DNA of 53,062 nt from Dehalococcoidia bacterium (GTDB taxonomy: Bacteria; Chloroflexota; Dehalococcoidia; CAUJGQ01): assembly GCA_035310145.1 (NCBI GenBank), contig DATGEL010000031.1:1-53062 (forward strand). Reading direction: 5' to 3'. Numbering within the stretch: the stretch's first letter is position 1; every line of letters begins with the position of its first letter. Below the pieces are notes generated by a model, which was not told the DNA's origin, searched no databases, and saw nothing but the letters and a program-made list of their open reading frames with translations. Of this stretch, positions 46,260 through 53,062 are shown piece after piece. The translations under genes were made by a program, and so were the position numbers.

Positions 46260-47825
46260 ATGGACGGGGAGCGCTCGACCGAGGCGCGGTTGCGATGCGC
46301 CGACCTGCTGGCGGCGCTCTCGCTGGTCACCGACCTCGGGATGGGCAACCCACCCGAGGCGGCGATGCGCGGCTGCCTGCTCGCTACGGCCCTGGCTCGT
46401 CGCGTCGGACTCGACGAGCGCACAGCCGCCGACGTCTACTACACGACCCTGCTCAGGTACGTCGGCTGCACCGCACCCGCCCACGAGCAGGCGTTCCTGG
46501 CCGGCGGGGACGACATCAGCCTGCGGTCTGGCGGCGCCCGGCTGGATTGGGGCGAGCCACGCGAGGCGCTCAGCTTCGTCTTCTCCCATGCTGGCCGCGG
46601 CCAGCCGCCGCTCAGGCGCGCCCGGCAGCTCGCCATCGCCCTGGCCCACCCGGCAGCTCAACGGCAGGTCAAGACTGCCGACTGCGAGGTGGCGAGCACG
46701 ATGGCTCGCCGATTGGGCCTCTCCGCCGCTGTCCAGCGCGGCCTGCACGAGGTGTTCGAGCGCTGGGACGGCCGGGGCGCGCCGCAGGGTCTGCGCGGGG
46801 AGGCGATCGCGCTGCCGGCCCGCTTCGCGCAGGTCGCCACGCACGCGGTGTTGCTCGAACGTCTGGGAGGCCGAGATGCGACCCTCGCCGCGCTCCGCCG
46901 ACGAGCGGGCGGCCAGCTCGACCCTGCGCTGACGGCCGCCTTCGTCCGCCACGGCCCCGAACTGCTGGAGGAGATCGCGGCCGGCGACGTCTGGCAAGCG
47001 GTATTGGCGGCCGAGCCCTCACCCCAGGACACGATCCCCCACGACGGCTTGGACGAGGTGGCCAGGGCGTTCGGCGATGTCGTCGACCTGAAGACCCCCT
47101 ATACGCCCGGACACGCGGCCGGCGTGGCTGAACTTGCAGAAGGCGCGGCGCGCGGACTCAAGCTGGGCGCGGCCGAGGCCGTGGTGCTCCGGCGCGCCGC
47201 CCTGCTCCACGACCTCGGCCGCGCCGGCGTCCCAAACAGCGCCTGGGAGCGCCGCGGACCGTTAACCACCGCCGATTGGGAGCGGGTGCGGCTGCATGCG
47301 TACCACAGCGAGCGCATCCTGGCCCGCTCGCCATTGCTCGCACCGCTGGCCTCCATCGCCGGCATGCACCACGAACGGCAAGATGGTTCGGGTTATCACC
47401 GCCAGGCTCGCTCGGCCGCGATCCCCCTGGCCGCCCGCATCCTCGCCGCGGCCGACGTTTTTCAGGCGCTTACTCAGGACCGGCCCCACCGTCCGGCCCT
47501 GCCGGCCGAAACCGCCGCCGCTCGCTTGATCGCCGAAGCGCGGGCAGGCCGCCTGGACGGAGACGCGGTCGACGTGGTCCTCTCCGCGGCCGGGCACCGT
47601 TCGCTGAGACCGCGCCGCGCCCGGCCCCACGGTCTGACCGACCGCGAGGTCGAGGTGCTGCGGCTGGTGGCGCGCGGCTGCTCAACCCGCGCGATCGCCC
47701 AGCAGCTCGTGATCTCGCCGAAGACGGCCGACCACCACGTGCAGAACGTGTACGCCAAGATCGGCGTCTCAACGCGCGCCTCGGCCACGATGTTCGCGCT
47801 CGAGCATGACCTGCTCCGCGCCTGA
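46260..47825 (+). CDS. HD-GYP-type phosphohydrolase with LuxR-type HTH, second copy
   Basis: A 521-residue paralogue of the protein at 3437-5044, same domain order. The N-terminal ~150 residues are a degenerate HD half (LRCADLLAALSLVTDLGMGN, ADVYYTTLLRYVGC). The central HD-GYP domain has RRAALLHDLGRAGVPNSAWE and GMHHERQDGSGYHRQARSA; the GYP signature is GYH here. The last 63 residues are LuxR HTH (LTDREVEVLRLVARGCSTRA, KTADHHVQNVYAKIGVSTRA). ATG 46260 has AAGGG six bases upstream; an earlier in-frame GTG adds 15 residues. Ligand and regulon are unknown. Confidence 0.85.
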   Translation: MDGERSTEARLRCADLLAALSLVTDLGMGNPPEAAMRGCLLATALARRVGLDERTAADVYYTTLLRYVGCTAPAHEQAFLAGGDDISLRSGGARLDWGEPREALSFVFSHAGRGQPPLRRARQLAIALAHPAAQRQVKTADCEVASTMARRLGLSAAVQRGLHEVFERWDGRGAPQGLRGEAIALPARFAQVATHAVLLERLGGRDATLAALRRRAGGQLDPALTAAFVRHGPELLEEIAAGDVWQAVLAAEPSPQDTIPHDGLDEVARAFGDVVDLKTPYTPGHAAGVAELAEGAARGLKLGAAEAVVLRRAALLHDLGRAGVPNSAWERRGPLTTADWERVRLHAYHSERILARSPLLAPLASIAGMHHERQDGSGYHRQARSAAIPLAARILAAADVFQALTQDRPHRPALPAETAAARLIAEARAGRLDGDAVDVVLSAAGHRSLRPRRARPHGLTDREVEVLRLVARGCSTRAIAQQLVISPKTADHHVQNVYAKIGVSTRASATMFALEHDLLRA

Positions 47826-48025
47826 TCTCAGCCCGGACTCTGCCTCGCTCAGCCAACAAATGGGGTGAACTCCCGATGCCCCAGCGGCGATCGGGCACGA
47901 TGCTGCCCTCGTCCTCCTTGTGCGCACGGCGGGCAGGCGGGGACGTGGATCCGAGTGCACCCGCGACGATCGGGACGAGCTTGCGCACAGACCCCGCACG
48001 CCTGGCGGCTGGAAAGGAAACCTTC

Positions 48026-49063
48026 ATGATGAATCCACGGTTCGCGCTCGCCCTGAGGAGCGGGCGCCCGCTGGGTCTCACCGTGCGCTCTGTGGTGCTC
48101 GGCGCGGCGCTGGCTCTGCTGCTGCCGGCCTGCGGGGGCGCGACTCCCGCTGCCCGCACCGCGCCCTCTCCCAGCCCCAACGTGCGGCGAGCACTCGTGC
48201 TCGGCGGCGGCGGACCGACCGGTCGTGCCTTCGAGCTTGGTCTGCTGAAGGGGCTGCGTGATGCGGGCATCGATCTGACCCAGGCGGATCTCGTCGTCGG
48301 GACATCGGCCGGCGCCGTGCTCGGCTCGCAGATCCGCGCCGGCGAGTCGGTAGACACATTGTATGCTGCGCTGCTGGCGGACCCGAACAGCCCAAGCGTG
48401 GCACACGGTGACCCAGGCTATGACCCGGCGTATTTTCAACAGACGGTCCAACTAATCAATGGAGCGCCCGAGGTGACGCCGGCCCTGCGCATCGAGGTCG
48501 GCAAACGAGCGCTGGCAGCCGCGAAGGCGCTGTCAGAAGATACGCAGCTCCGCTTCATCGAGACTGACCTTGGGGGGCTCGTCCACGAATGGCCGGGCCA
48601 GCCCCTCAAGGTTGCAGCAGGCGATGTCGCGGACGGCACGATGCGGTTCTTCGACAGCACCCAGGGCGTGCCGATTGAGCAGGCCCTAGCCGCGAGCACG
48701 GCGGCCCCGGGGCGAGTGGCGCCGATCGCGATCGGCGACCGGCGCTACATGGACGGATTCGTCGGCGGGCCTTGCCCCGGAGGATGTTGGCCCAACCTGG
48801 ATGGTGCCGCCGGCTACGGGCTGATCGTGGCAGTGACGCTGGGCAGCGGGCCGCAGCTGACACAGCAGATCGAGCTGCTGCGTTCCAGGGGGAGCCGGGT
48901 AGTTATCATCTCACCGGATGCCGAATCGGCAGCGGCAAGGGGCACCGACCCATTCGACCTCAGCCGCCTGGCACCAACGGCGGCCGCCGGCCTGCGGCAG
49001 GCGGGCACCGTGGCCACGGAGGTTCGCAGCATCTGGAACGAGCGCTTGCCGGCCCGTCGCTGA
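48026..49063 (+). CDS. Patatin-like phospholipase lipoprotein
   Basis: A 345-residue exported protein with signal and lipobox (VVLGAALALLLPACGG), followed by the patatin domain: RALVLGGGGPTGRAFELGLL with the oxyanion glycines, LVVGTSAGAVLGSQI with the nucleophile Ser in GTSAG, and GDRRYMDGFVGG with the catalytic Asp in DGF. Patatins are Ser-Asp lipid acyl hydrolases. ATG 48026 has AAAGGA seven bases upstream; a second ATG follows. The anchoring Cys suggests action on the outer surface, unusual but seen in other high-GC bacteria. Confidence 0.85.
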   Translation: MMNPRFALALRSGRPLGLTVRSVVLGAALALLLPACGGATPAARTAPSPSPNVRRALVLGGGGPTGRAFELGLLKGLRDAGIDLTQADLVVGTSAGAVLGSQIRAGESVDTLYAALLADPNSPSVAHGDPGYDPAYFQQTVQLINGAPEVTPALRIEVGKRALAAAKALSEDTQLRFIETDLGGLVHEWPGQPLKVAAGDVADGTMRFFDSTQGVPIEQALAASTAAPGRVAPIAIGDRRYMDGFVGGPCPGGCWPNLDGAAGYGLIVAVTLGSGPQLTQQIELLRSRGSRVVIISPDAESAAARGTDPFDLSRLAPTAAAGLRQAGTVATEVRSIWNERLPARR

Positions 49064-49095
49064 CGACGGACGGTGCGCCATCAGGAGGCGCAGGG

Positions 49096-49713
49096 GTGGC
49101 CAGGTGGAAGATTCCGGAGCCGCTTCCCTTCGACTGGACGATGCGCGACACCGCGAGCGCGCGGATCGGCGTGCGCGAGCTGGACGACGGCAGGCTGGAG
49201 CAGACGATTGAGCATGCGCCGCTTCCGGGCGTGAAGCCGGAGATGTTGCTCTGGATGCTCGAACATATGGGACGCGAGATCGAGTGGCACGGGCAACGCT
49301 GCATCGTCTACCGCTGCTGGCATCCCCTGGACCATATCCGCTTCGAGGTGCTGGGGCCGTTTGGGCCGGGTTGCCGGTTTCACATCGTGGAGGCCTTCCA
49401 GGCGAGGCCGGAGTATCTGCAAGATCTCGTCTTCGACGTGCCGAAGCTCGATCGGAGCGGCTTTCGCCTGGAGCTTCGCCGGCTCGGCGCGCTCGTCGTG
49501 AGCATGGATGAGGATTGGGAGGAGCGGCCCGAAGGGATGGGCTACCGCGTCCGCCAGATCGTGGGCGCGTCTGCGCCCGTTCTGCGGCCGCTCAGCCGCT
49601 GGGTGCGCCGCCGGCGCGCGGCGATGCTGGCGGCGTGGCGGCTGCACAACATCCAGGAGGTCGGCAACCTCCCGCATGTGCTTCCCGAACTGTATGCCAG
49701 GTACGCGTCGTGA
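49096..49713 (+). CDS. DAPG-hydrolase (PhlG)-like protein
   Basis: A 205-residue protein I place by resemblance with the 2,4-diacetylphloroglucinol hydrolase PhlG family, an SRPBCC-like fold: DTASARIGVRELDDGRLEQT, IEHAPLPGVKPEMLLWMLEH, CWHPLDHIRFEVLGPFGPGC with a His-x3-Asp-His-type metal site, then VPKLDRSGFRLELRRLGALV and LHNIQEVGNLPHVLPELYAR, giving another His/Glu set. GTG 49096 has AGGAGG seven bases upstream. It follows the patatin gene by 32 bases and may share its transcript. C-C bond hydrolysis is a family-based guess. Confidence 0.65.
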   Translation: MARWKIPEPLPFDWTMRDTASARIGVRELDDGRLEQTIEHAPLPGVKPEMLLWMLEHMGREIEWHGQRCIVYRCWHPLDHIRFEVLGPFGPGCRFHIVEAFQARPEYLQDLVFDVPKLDRSGFRLELRRLGALVVSMDEDWEERPEGMGYRVRQIVGASAPVLRPLSRWVRRRRAAMLAAWRLHNIQEVGNLPHVLPELYARYAS

Positions 49714-49910
49714 CCAGCCCCGGCAGCGACGTCGCCATGCCGGAATAGCGGTATAAATGGAGCTGCTCATTGAACCGGCGCGGGCCGCGGCGGTCGATGT
49801 CGCGAGAGTCCGTGACCTGCCAGGTGGGTCGTGGCCGGCTGACGCCGCGCGGCGGGGCCATGCCACACCGGTTGCGCGAACAGCATGCGCGTGCCGATGG
49901 CGCCGGCTCG

Positions 49911-50007
49911 CCGGTCTTGAAACCATACCTTGGACATGGTTTCAAAACCGGCCTGCGGACCCGTTCCTGAGCGTTCCACGGCATCTGGCCGCCGGTTTAG
50001 AGACCAT
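49911..50007. repeat. Three copies of a 16-base element, two forming a hairpin
   Basis: CCGGTCTTGAAACCAT (49911-49926) and the reverse complement of CCGGTTTTGAAACCAT (49936-49951) are separated by nine bases and could pair over 15 of 16 positions. A third direct copy, CCGGTTTAGAGACCAT, is at 49992-50007, four bases before the stop of the convergent propeller gene. The 297-base gap 49714-50010 holds no gene; a bidirectional terminator or dispersed repeat are possible. Confidence 0.6.
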
Positions 50008-50010
50008 CTG

Positions 50011-51267
50011 TTAGCCGTGGATCGCGTAGAGCGTGCCGCTGGCCGAGCCGACCAGCAGCGTGCCGTCGGCCGTGAGCGCCGGATAGCTGTCCACCGTACC
50101 GCCGGTGTCGACGTCGAACAGCTTCGTGCCGGCGAAGCTGTAGCCGAGCACGTGGCCGCCCTTCGTCCCGAAATAGGCGTTGCGGTCGCGATCCACGGCC
50201 GCGGCCGTCCAAACTTCATCGCCGCCCTGGTAGCGCGCCACCAGGCTGCCGTCTGCCGCGTGCACCACGTTCATGAAGCCGTTGTGGTCGCCGAAGTAGG
50301 CGAGGCCGTCGGCCGTCACGACCGGCGAGGAGTAGGAGAGGCTGTTGCGTGGGTAGCGCCAGCGCACGCGGCCGTCGCGTCCCAGACCGTACTCGAACGC
50401 GTCGTTCGTGCCGAAGACGGCGACGCCCTCGCGGCTGACCGCGGGCGACACCTCCGTGCCGCTGTGGATGTCGAAGTGCCAGAGGATCGTGGCGTGGCGG
50501 CCGTCGTCACGCAGCGCCACGATGCGGTTGCCGATCGTCGTGTAGATCGTGCCGTCGTCGCCCAGCGCCGGGCTGCCGAAGCTCGTGTCGTGCGTGCCCA
50601 GGCTGCTGACCCAGCGCTCGCGCAGGCCATCGGCCAAGAGATCGAAGGCATGCAGGCGGCCGTTCATCTCCATGATGTAGAGGCGGCCGCCCGCGCCGAC
50701 GAGCGGCGAGAGCACGAAGCTCTCGAAGCGTCGCTGCCAGCGCAGCCTGCCGGCGGCGTCGAGCGCGAAGAGCGTGTCGTGCGGCCCCGGCCAGAGTACC
50801 GAGCCGTCGCTCAGCACGGCCGGCGCGGTGGAGAGGTCGCTGCCGTAGCTGCCGCCGCCGTCAAAGCTCCAGCGGTCGGCGCCGCTCCGCGGGTCGAGCG
50901 CGTGCAGCACGCCGCCGTTGCTCGCCGCGTAGATCGTGCCGTCCGGGCCGACGACGGCGCCCGGTGTCACCGCACCCTCCAGCTTGCGCGTCCAGCGCAC
51001 GTCGCCGTGGCGCGGGCCGGCCACGCTCGCCGCGGCGCCGTGGCGCGCATCGCCTTCGAACGCCGGCCAAACAGAGCCGGCGAGTGCGGCCCCGCCCGCG
51101 CTGGGAGCCGCGCCGCCTCCCGCTTGCGCCGCGGACTTTCCGTGAGCTCCGGAACTGCACGCCGCGGCCAGCAGGCCGAGCGCTGCCAGGACTGTGCCGG
51201 CCGTATGGACGCTCGGCCCGCCGCCCCGGCCCGATCTCACTGCCGCTGCCGATGCACGCGTGTCCAT
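50011..51267 (-). CDS. PQQ-type beta-propeller lipoprotein
   Basis: A 418-residue exported protein. The signal sequence AGTVLAALGLLAAACSSGAH ends in a lipobox AAC. After a Gly/Ala-rich linker come repeated propeller blades: VVGPDGTIYAASNGGVLHAL DP, LGDDGTIYTTIGNRIVALRD, VDRDRNAYFGTKGGHVLGYS and a last LTADGTLLVGSASGTLYAIH. These PQQ-like repeats build a 7- or 8-bladed scaffold. ATG 51267 has GGAGG four bases upstream. It may be a scaffold such as BamB or an enzyme-free sensor; no PQQ-dehydrogenase motifs are seen. Confidence 0.85.
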   Translation of the reverse strand: MDTRASAAAVRSGRGGGPSVHTAGTVLAALGLLAAACSSGAHGKSAAQAGGGAAPSAGGAALAGSVWPAFEGDARHGAAASVAGPRHGDVRWTRKLEGAVTPGAVVGPDGTIYAASNGGVLHALDPRSGADRWSFDGGGSYGSDLSTAPAVLSDGSVLWPGPHDTLFALDAAGRLRWQRRFESFVLSPLVGAGGRLYIMEMNGRLHAFDLLADGLRERWVSSLGTHDTSFGSPALGDDGTIYTTIGNRIVALRDDGRHATILWHFDIHSGTEVSPAVSREGVAVFGTNDAFEYGLGRDGRVRWRYPRNSLSYSSPVVTADGLAYFGDHNGFMNVVHAADGSLVARYQGGDEVWTAAAVDRDRNAYFGTKGGHVLGYSFAGTKLFDVDTGGTVDSYPALTADGTLLVGSASGTLYAIHG

Positions 51268-51490
51268 CACCCCTCCACCACCACGCCGCGCCACCCACTG
51301 GCATGCCGAGTGCGGCGATCGTAGCGTGGCAGGCAGGCGGATCGGGTTTCGGCGCTCACGGGCGGCTGGCCCGATCTGTACGGCCGCTCACACGTGCGCA
51401 GGCCGATCCGCCGCACACCGCCCATGCGGTGTAGACTCGGTGACAACACCGCGGCAATGAGCACCTAATACCCCGGCGCCGGAGGGCCGC

Positions 51491-52087
51491 ATGTCCTGGA
51501 TTCGTGAGGTCGAGCTGCCGCCGGACGATCCCTGGGCGCAGGCCAACATCATGCGCTGCATGAGCATCGACCCGCCGATGCTGCGCGCCGTGGCCCAGCT
51601 CAGCCGCACCGTGACCTTCGGCGGCAGTACGCTGACGCGCGTGCAGGAAGAGCTGATCGCCACCACCGTTTCGACCTGCAACCGCTGCCGCTACTGAACG
51701 ATCTCGCACGGGGCGTTGCTCCGTCATGAAGCCGGCGACGACGCGCTCGCCAACCACGCCATCCACAACGAGGACGACCCGGCGCTCGGCCCACGCGAGC
51801 GCGCCATGGCCGCCTACGCCCGCAAGCTCACGCGCGAGCCCTGGAGCATGACCGCGGCCGATCTGGACGGCCTGCGCGGGACCGGCCTCTCCGAGGAGCA
51901 GGTGCTGGACGTGGTCGCGGTCGCCTGTCTGTTCAACTTCATGACGCGCCTGGCCGACGGCCTCGGCGTGGACATCGAAGAGCGCAAGGCGGCCGCCGTG
52001 CGCCCCTGGCTGGAGCAGCGAACCGGCGCGGGCTGGGATTTTCTGCGCCTGCCGCCGGCGACGGCCCGGCGCTCCGCCGCGGACTGA
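51491..52087 (+). CDS. AhpD-like peroxidase, candidate selenoprotein (TGA codon 69)
   Basis: The 199-codon frame is open except for one in-frame TGA at 51695-51697. Residues 1-68 read as the first AhpD/carboxymuconolactone-decarboxylase half (LPPDDPWAQANIMRCMSIDP, LTRVQEELIATTVSTCNRCR, Y). After the TGA follow TISHGALLRHEAGDDALANH, LGPRERAMAAYARKLTREPW and VVAVACLFNFMTRLADGLGV. The family motif is CxxCxxxH; here it is C66-R-Y-TGA69-T-I-S-H73, so TGA takes the second redox cysteine. A hairpin with a GTT loop starts ten bases later. ATG 51491 has GGAGG upstream. Selenocysteine peroxidase is the simplest reading; nonsense mutation is the alternative. Confidence 0.85.
51708..51724 (+). ncRNA. SECIS-like hairpin in the AhpD-like gene
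   Basis: ACGGGGC, loop GTT, GCTCCGT: seven pairs with one G-U. The apical loop starts 17 bases after the TGA and its first two bases are GU, matching the bacterial SECIS consensus distance and loop. Confidence 0.7.
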
Positions 52088-52091
52088 GGCG

Positions 52092-52427
52092 ATGGAGGAG
52101 CCGTCCGAAGCGATCCAGACGGTCGCCTTGCCCCGCTGCGGGCAGTGCGGGCGCGTGCTGCGGCCGGGATTCCGCCTGCGCGGCGGCGACCTGCGCTGCG
52201 GCCAGCACGTGATCCAGCATCCGGCGGTCTGGAAGCGATCGCTGGCCACGGCCGCGATCGTCGGCACCGTGCTCACGGCGATCAACCAGGGCAACTTCAT
52301 CCTCGGCCACGGCTTTTCCCAGCAGATCCTGCTGAAGATGGGGCTGACCTACTGCGTGCCGTTCTGCGTTTCCACCTCCGGCGCGCTGGGCGCGGCACGC
52401 ATCCGGCCCGAGACGCCCGGCGGCTGA
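52092..52427 (+). CDS. NrtS-like small membrane protein with N-terminal Cys motif
   Basis: A 111-residue protein with a Cys pair region (ALPRCGQCGRVLRPG, LRCGQH) that could hold a zinc ribbon, followed by two membrane spans: KRSLATAAIVGTVLTAINQG and LLKMGLTYCVPFCVSTSGAL, the NrtS nitrate/nitrite transporter family pattern. NrtS forms dimers that move nitrate and nitrite. ATG 52092 follows the AhpD gene by four bases, so both are likely co-transcribed. The Zn-ribbon extension is unusual and may add metal or redox control. Confidence 0.75.
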   Translation: MEEPSEAIQTVALPRCGQCGRVLRPGFRLRGGDLRCGQHVIQHPAVWKRSLATAAIVGTVLTAINQGNFILGHGFSQQILLKMGLTYCVPFCVSTSGALGAARIRPETPGG

Positions 52428-52536
52428 AGCGTGTTGCGACGGGCGGCGTGGCGCATTCGCACGGGGTTGCCGGGCGGTTGCCGTTCTGCGAAGAAATTGA
52501 AGGTCGTTCGGTGCTGGCGTTACGCACAAAGCGGAC

Positions 52537-52542
52537 TATACT
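52537..52542 (+). promoter_or_regulatory. -10 box upstream of the binding-protein gene
   Basis: TATACT lies eight bases before a 14-pair hairpin, so transcription would begin at or near the hairpin. The matching -35 (CTGGCG at 52514-52519) is weak. Confidence 0.45.
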
Positions 52543-52549
52543 CTTCGCA

Positions 52550-52581
52550 CCGAGGGCGCGAAAACGGTTTCGCGCCCTCGG
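52550..52581 (+). ncRNA. Perfect 14-pair hairpin at the start of a ~280-nt leader
   Basis: CCGAGGGCGCGAAA, loop ACGG, TTTCGCGCCCTCGG, starting just after a TATACT -10 box. It could be a 5' stabilising hairpin of the binding-protein mRNA or a terminator of the NrtS gene 122 bases upstream; no T-tract follows. The leader to 52831 contains more stems (52756-52788 and 52791-52818) and no gene. Confidence 0.5.
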
Positions 52582-52755
52582 CCGGATGCGATGAGCGGGC
52601 GCCATTCCGCGGTGGCCGCTCGTCTGGATCAGCCGGTGAAGCCTTGCCGCGCCGCTGCGGCTATGCGGCGCGCCGTCCGGTCTTCGGCGGCAGGATGAGA
52701 GGAGGCGCATTCCAACCGATTCGCTGTCTAGCTTATCAAGGTGGTTGGCCGAGAC

Positions 52756-52818
52756 GCCGCGCGGGCAGCAAGCCCTGACGGGCGCGGCGCCGTTCGGGAA
52801 GCGTGGTGGCCACGAACG
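52756..52818 (+). promoter_or_regulatory. Stem-loops next to the ribosome site of the last gene
   Basis: GCCGCGC pairs with GCGCGGC around an inner GGGC/GCCC hairpin (52756-52788). CGTTCG pairs with CGAACG around CGTGG/CCACG (52791-52818). They end directly before GAGGAGGAGG, so they could affect translation. No known riboswitch class matches. Confidence 0.35.
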
Positions 52819-52831
52819 AGGAGGAGGCACC

Positions 52832-53062
52832 ATGAGCGACCTCTGGACGGATACCTATTGGCAGCGAGTAAGGGAGGGACGGGTCAGCCGCCGGCGCGCG
52901 CTGGGCGCGGGCGGCGCGGGCATGACGGCCCTCTTCCTCGCCGCCTGCGGCAGCAGCAACAACAACAAGGCGGCGAAGACGACGACCAACAGCGCCGCCC
53001 CCGCCGCCTCAGCGGCAGCGGCGGCCAGTGCGGCACCGGCCGCATCTGCTGCCGCGGCCGCC
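52832..53062 (+). CDS. Solute-binding lipoprotein, N-terminal part (runs off the window)
   Basis: The frame starts at ATG 52832 after GAGGAGGAGG and is open for 77 codons to the end of the window. It encodes a twin-arginine motif (RVSRRRALGAGGAG), a lipobox in LFLAACGSS, and a Ser/Ala/Thr/Lys/Asn linker, the same design as the solute-binding protein at 29345-31105. The mature domain lies beyond the window, so family 5 membership is inferred only from that resemblance. A structured leader of about 280 bases precedes it. Confidence 0.7.
   Translation, partial: MSDLWTDTYWQRVREGRVSRRRALGAGGAGMTALFLAACGSSNNNKAAKTTTNSAAPAASAAAAASAAPAASAAAAA

Noticed and set aside
52700-52790. CTTATCAAG followed by GTGG resembles part of the SAM-I riboswitch core
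   Set aside because: The other conserved parts (paired P1, kink-turn, GGCAACC) are missing, so I do not call a riboswitch.
1-53062. tRNA, rRNA, insertion sequences, phage genes, integrase
   Set aside because: Searched by eye on both strands for conserved tRNA arms, transposase or integrase motifs; none found.

Overview
The window is about 53 kb of GC-rich bacterial chromosome, densely packed with short, mostly monocistronic or two-gene units on both strands. I see no rRNA, tRNA, insertion sequence, phage or CRISPR. The gene mix points to an uncultured aerobic Chloroflexota-like organism, but this is an inference from gene content and not a phylogeny. That mix is F420/FMN luciferase-like oxidoreductases, acyl-CoA-dehydrogenase-type monooxygenases, MetE-like proteins, twin-arginine lipoproteins with Ser/Ala/Asn linkers, SnoaL-like folds and many small PIN modules.

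Layout. 0.2-6.2 kb: a minus-strand set with sulfur-related members (sulfite-oxidase-like molybdoenzyme, small membrane protein, DsrE-like protein, SnoaL-TusA fusion), then an HD-GYP/LuxR regulator and a lipoprotein. 6.7-15.2 kb: two acyl-CoA-dehydrogenase-fold flavoenzymes divergent from an HTH regulator, a DUF4242 protein, a MaoC-like hydratase pair, a BrnT/BrnA-like toxin-antitoxin pair, a methyltransferase divergent from a TetR regulator with a clear operator, and a second sulfite-oxidase-like protein. 15.3-29.2 kb: a TPP enzyme, two MetE-like proteins, an Fe-S/CDGSH protein, a holin-like/phosphodiesterase fusion coupled to a metallo-beta-lactamase-fold hydrolase, a VOC protein, a rhodanese with an in-frame TGA, RraA-like, nitroreductase, SnoaL-like, LLM, EthD and Tat-exported hydrolase genes. 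29.3-37.3 kb: a substrate-binding lipoprotein, a fluoroacetate-dehalogenase-like hydrolase, an MtrA-like protein divergent from PadR, a VapBC pair, an acetamidase, a HAD hydrolase and a Phd/PIN pair whose toxin is frameshifted. 37.4-41.3 kb: assimilatory sulfate reduction (yezD-like, tauE-like, cysH, cysC, sat and a coupled 48-codon ORF). 41.4-53 kb: hydrolase, DUF2283/DUF4258 pair, LLM plus acetoacetate-decarboxylase-like pair, an HTH/PIN pair next to a leftover gene tail, a second HD-GYP/LuxR paralogue, a patatin-like lipoprotein, a DAPG-hydrolase-like protein, a PQQ-type propeller lipoprotein, an AhpD-like protein with an in-frame TGA, NrtS, and the start of another binding-protein gene.

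The main discovery is two candidate selenoproteins. A rhodanese (22421-22846) and an AhpD-like peroxidase (51491-52087) each have a single in-frame TGA exactly where the family carries a redox-active cysteine. Each TGA is followed at bacterial SECIS distance by a near-perfect hairpin whose apical loop starts with GU. Either gene read conventionally would be a useless 68-residue fragment.

Other unexplained structure: a dispersed GGGAAYA heptad repeat with G-quadruplex potential that begins at the stop codon of four genes, a SnoaL-TusA fusion with an altered CPxP motif, five toxin-antitoxin-like modules in about 34 kb (one broken in a homopolymer, one beside a truncated gene tail), and a structured leader of about 280 nt before the last gene.
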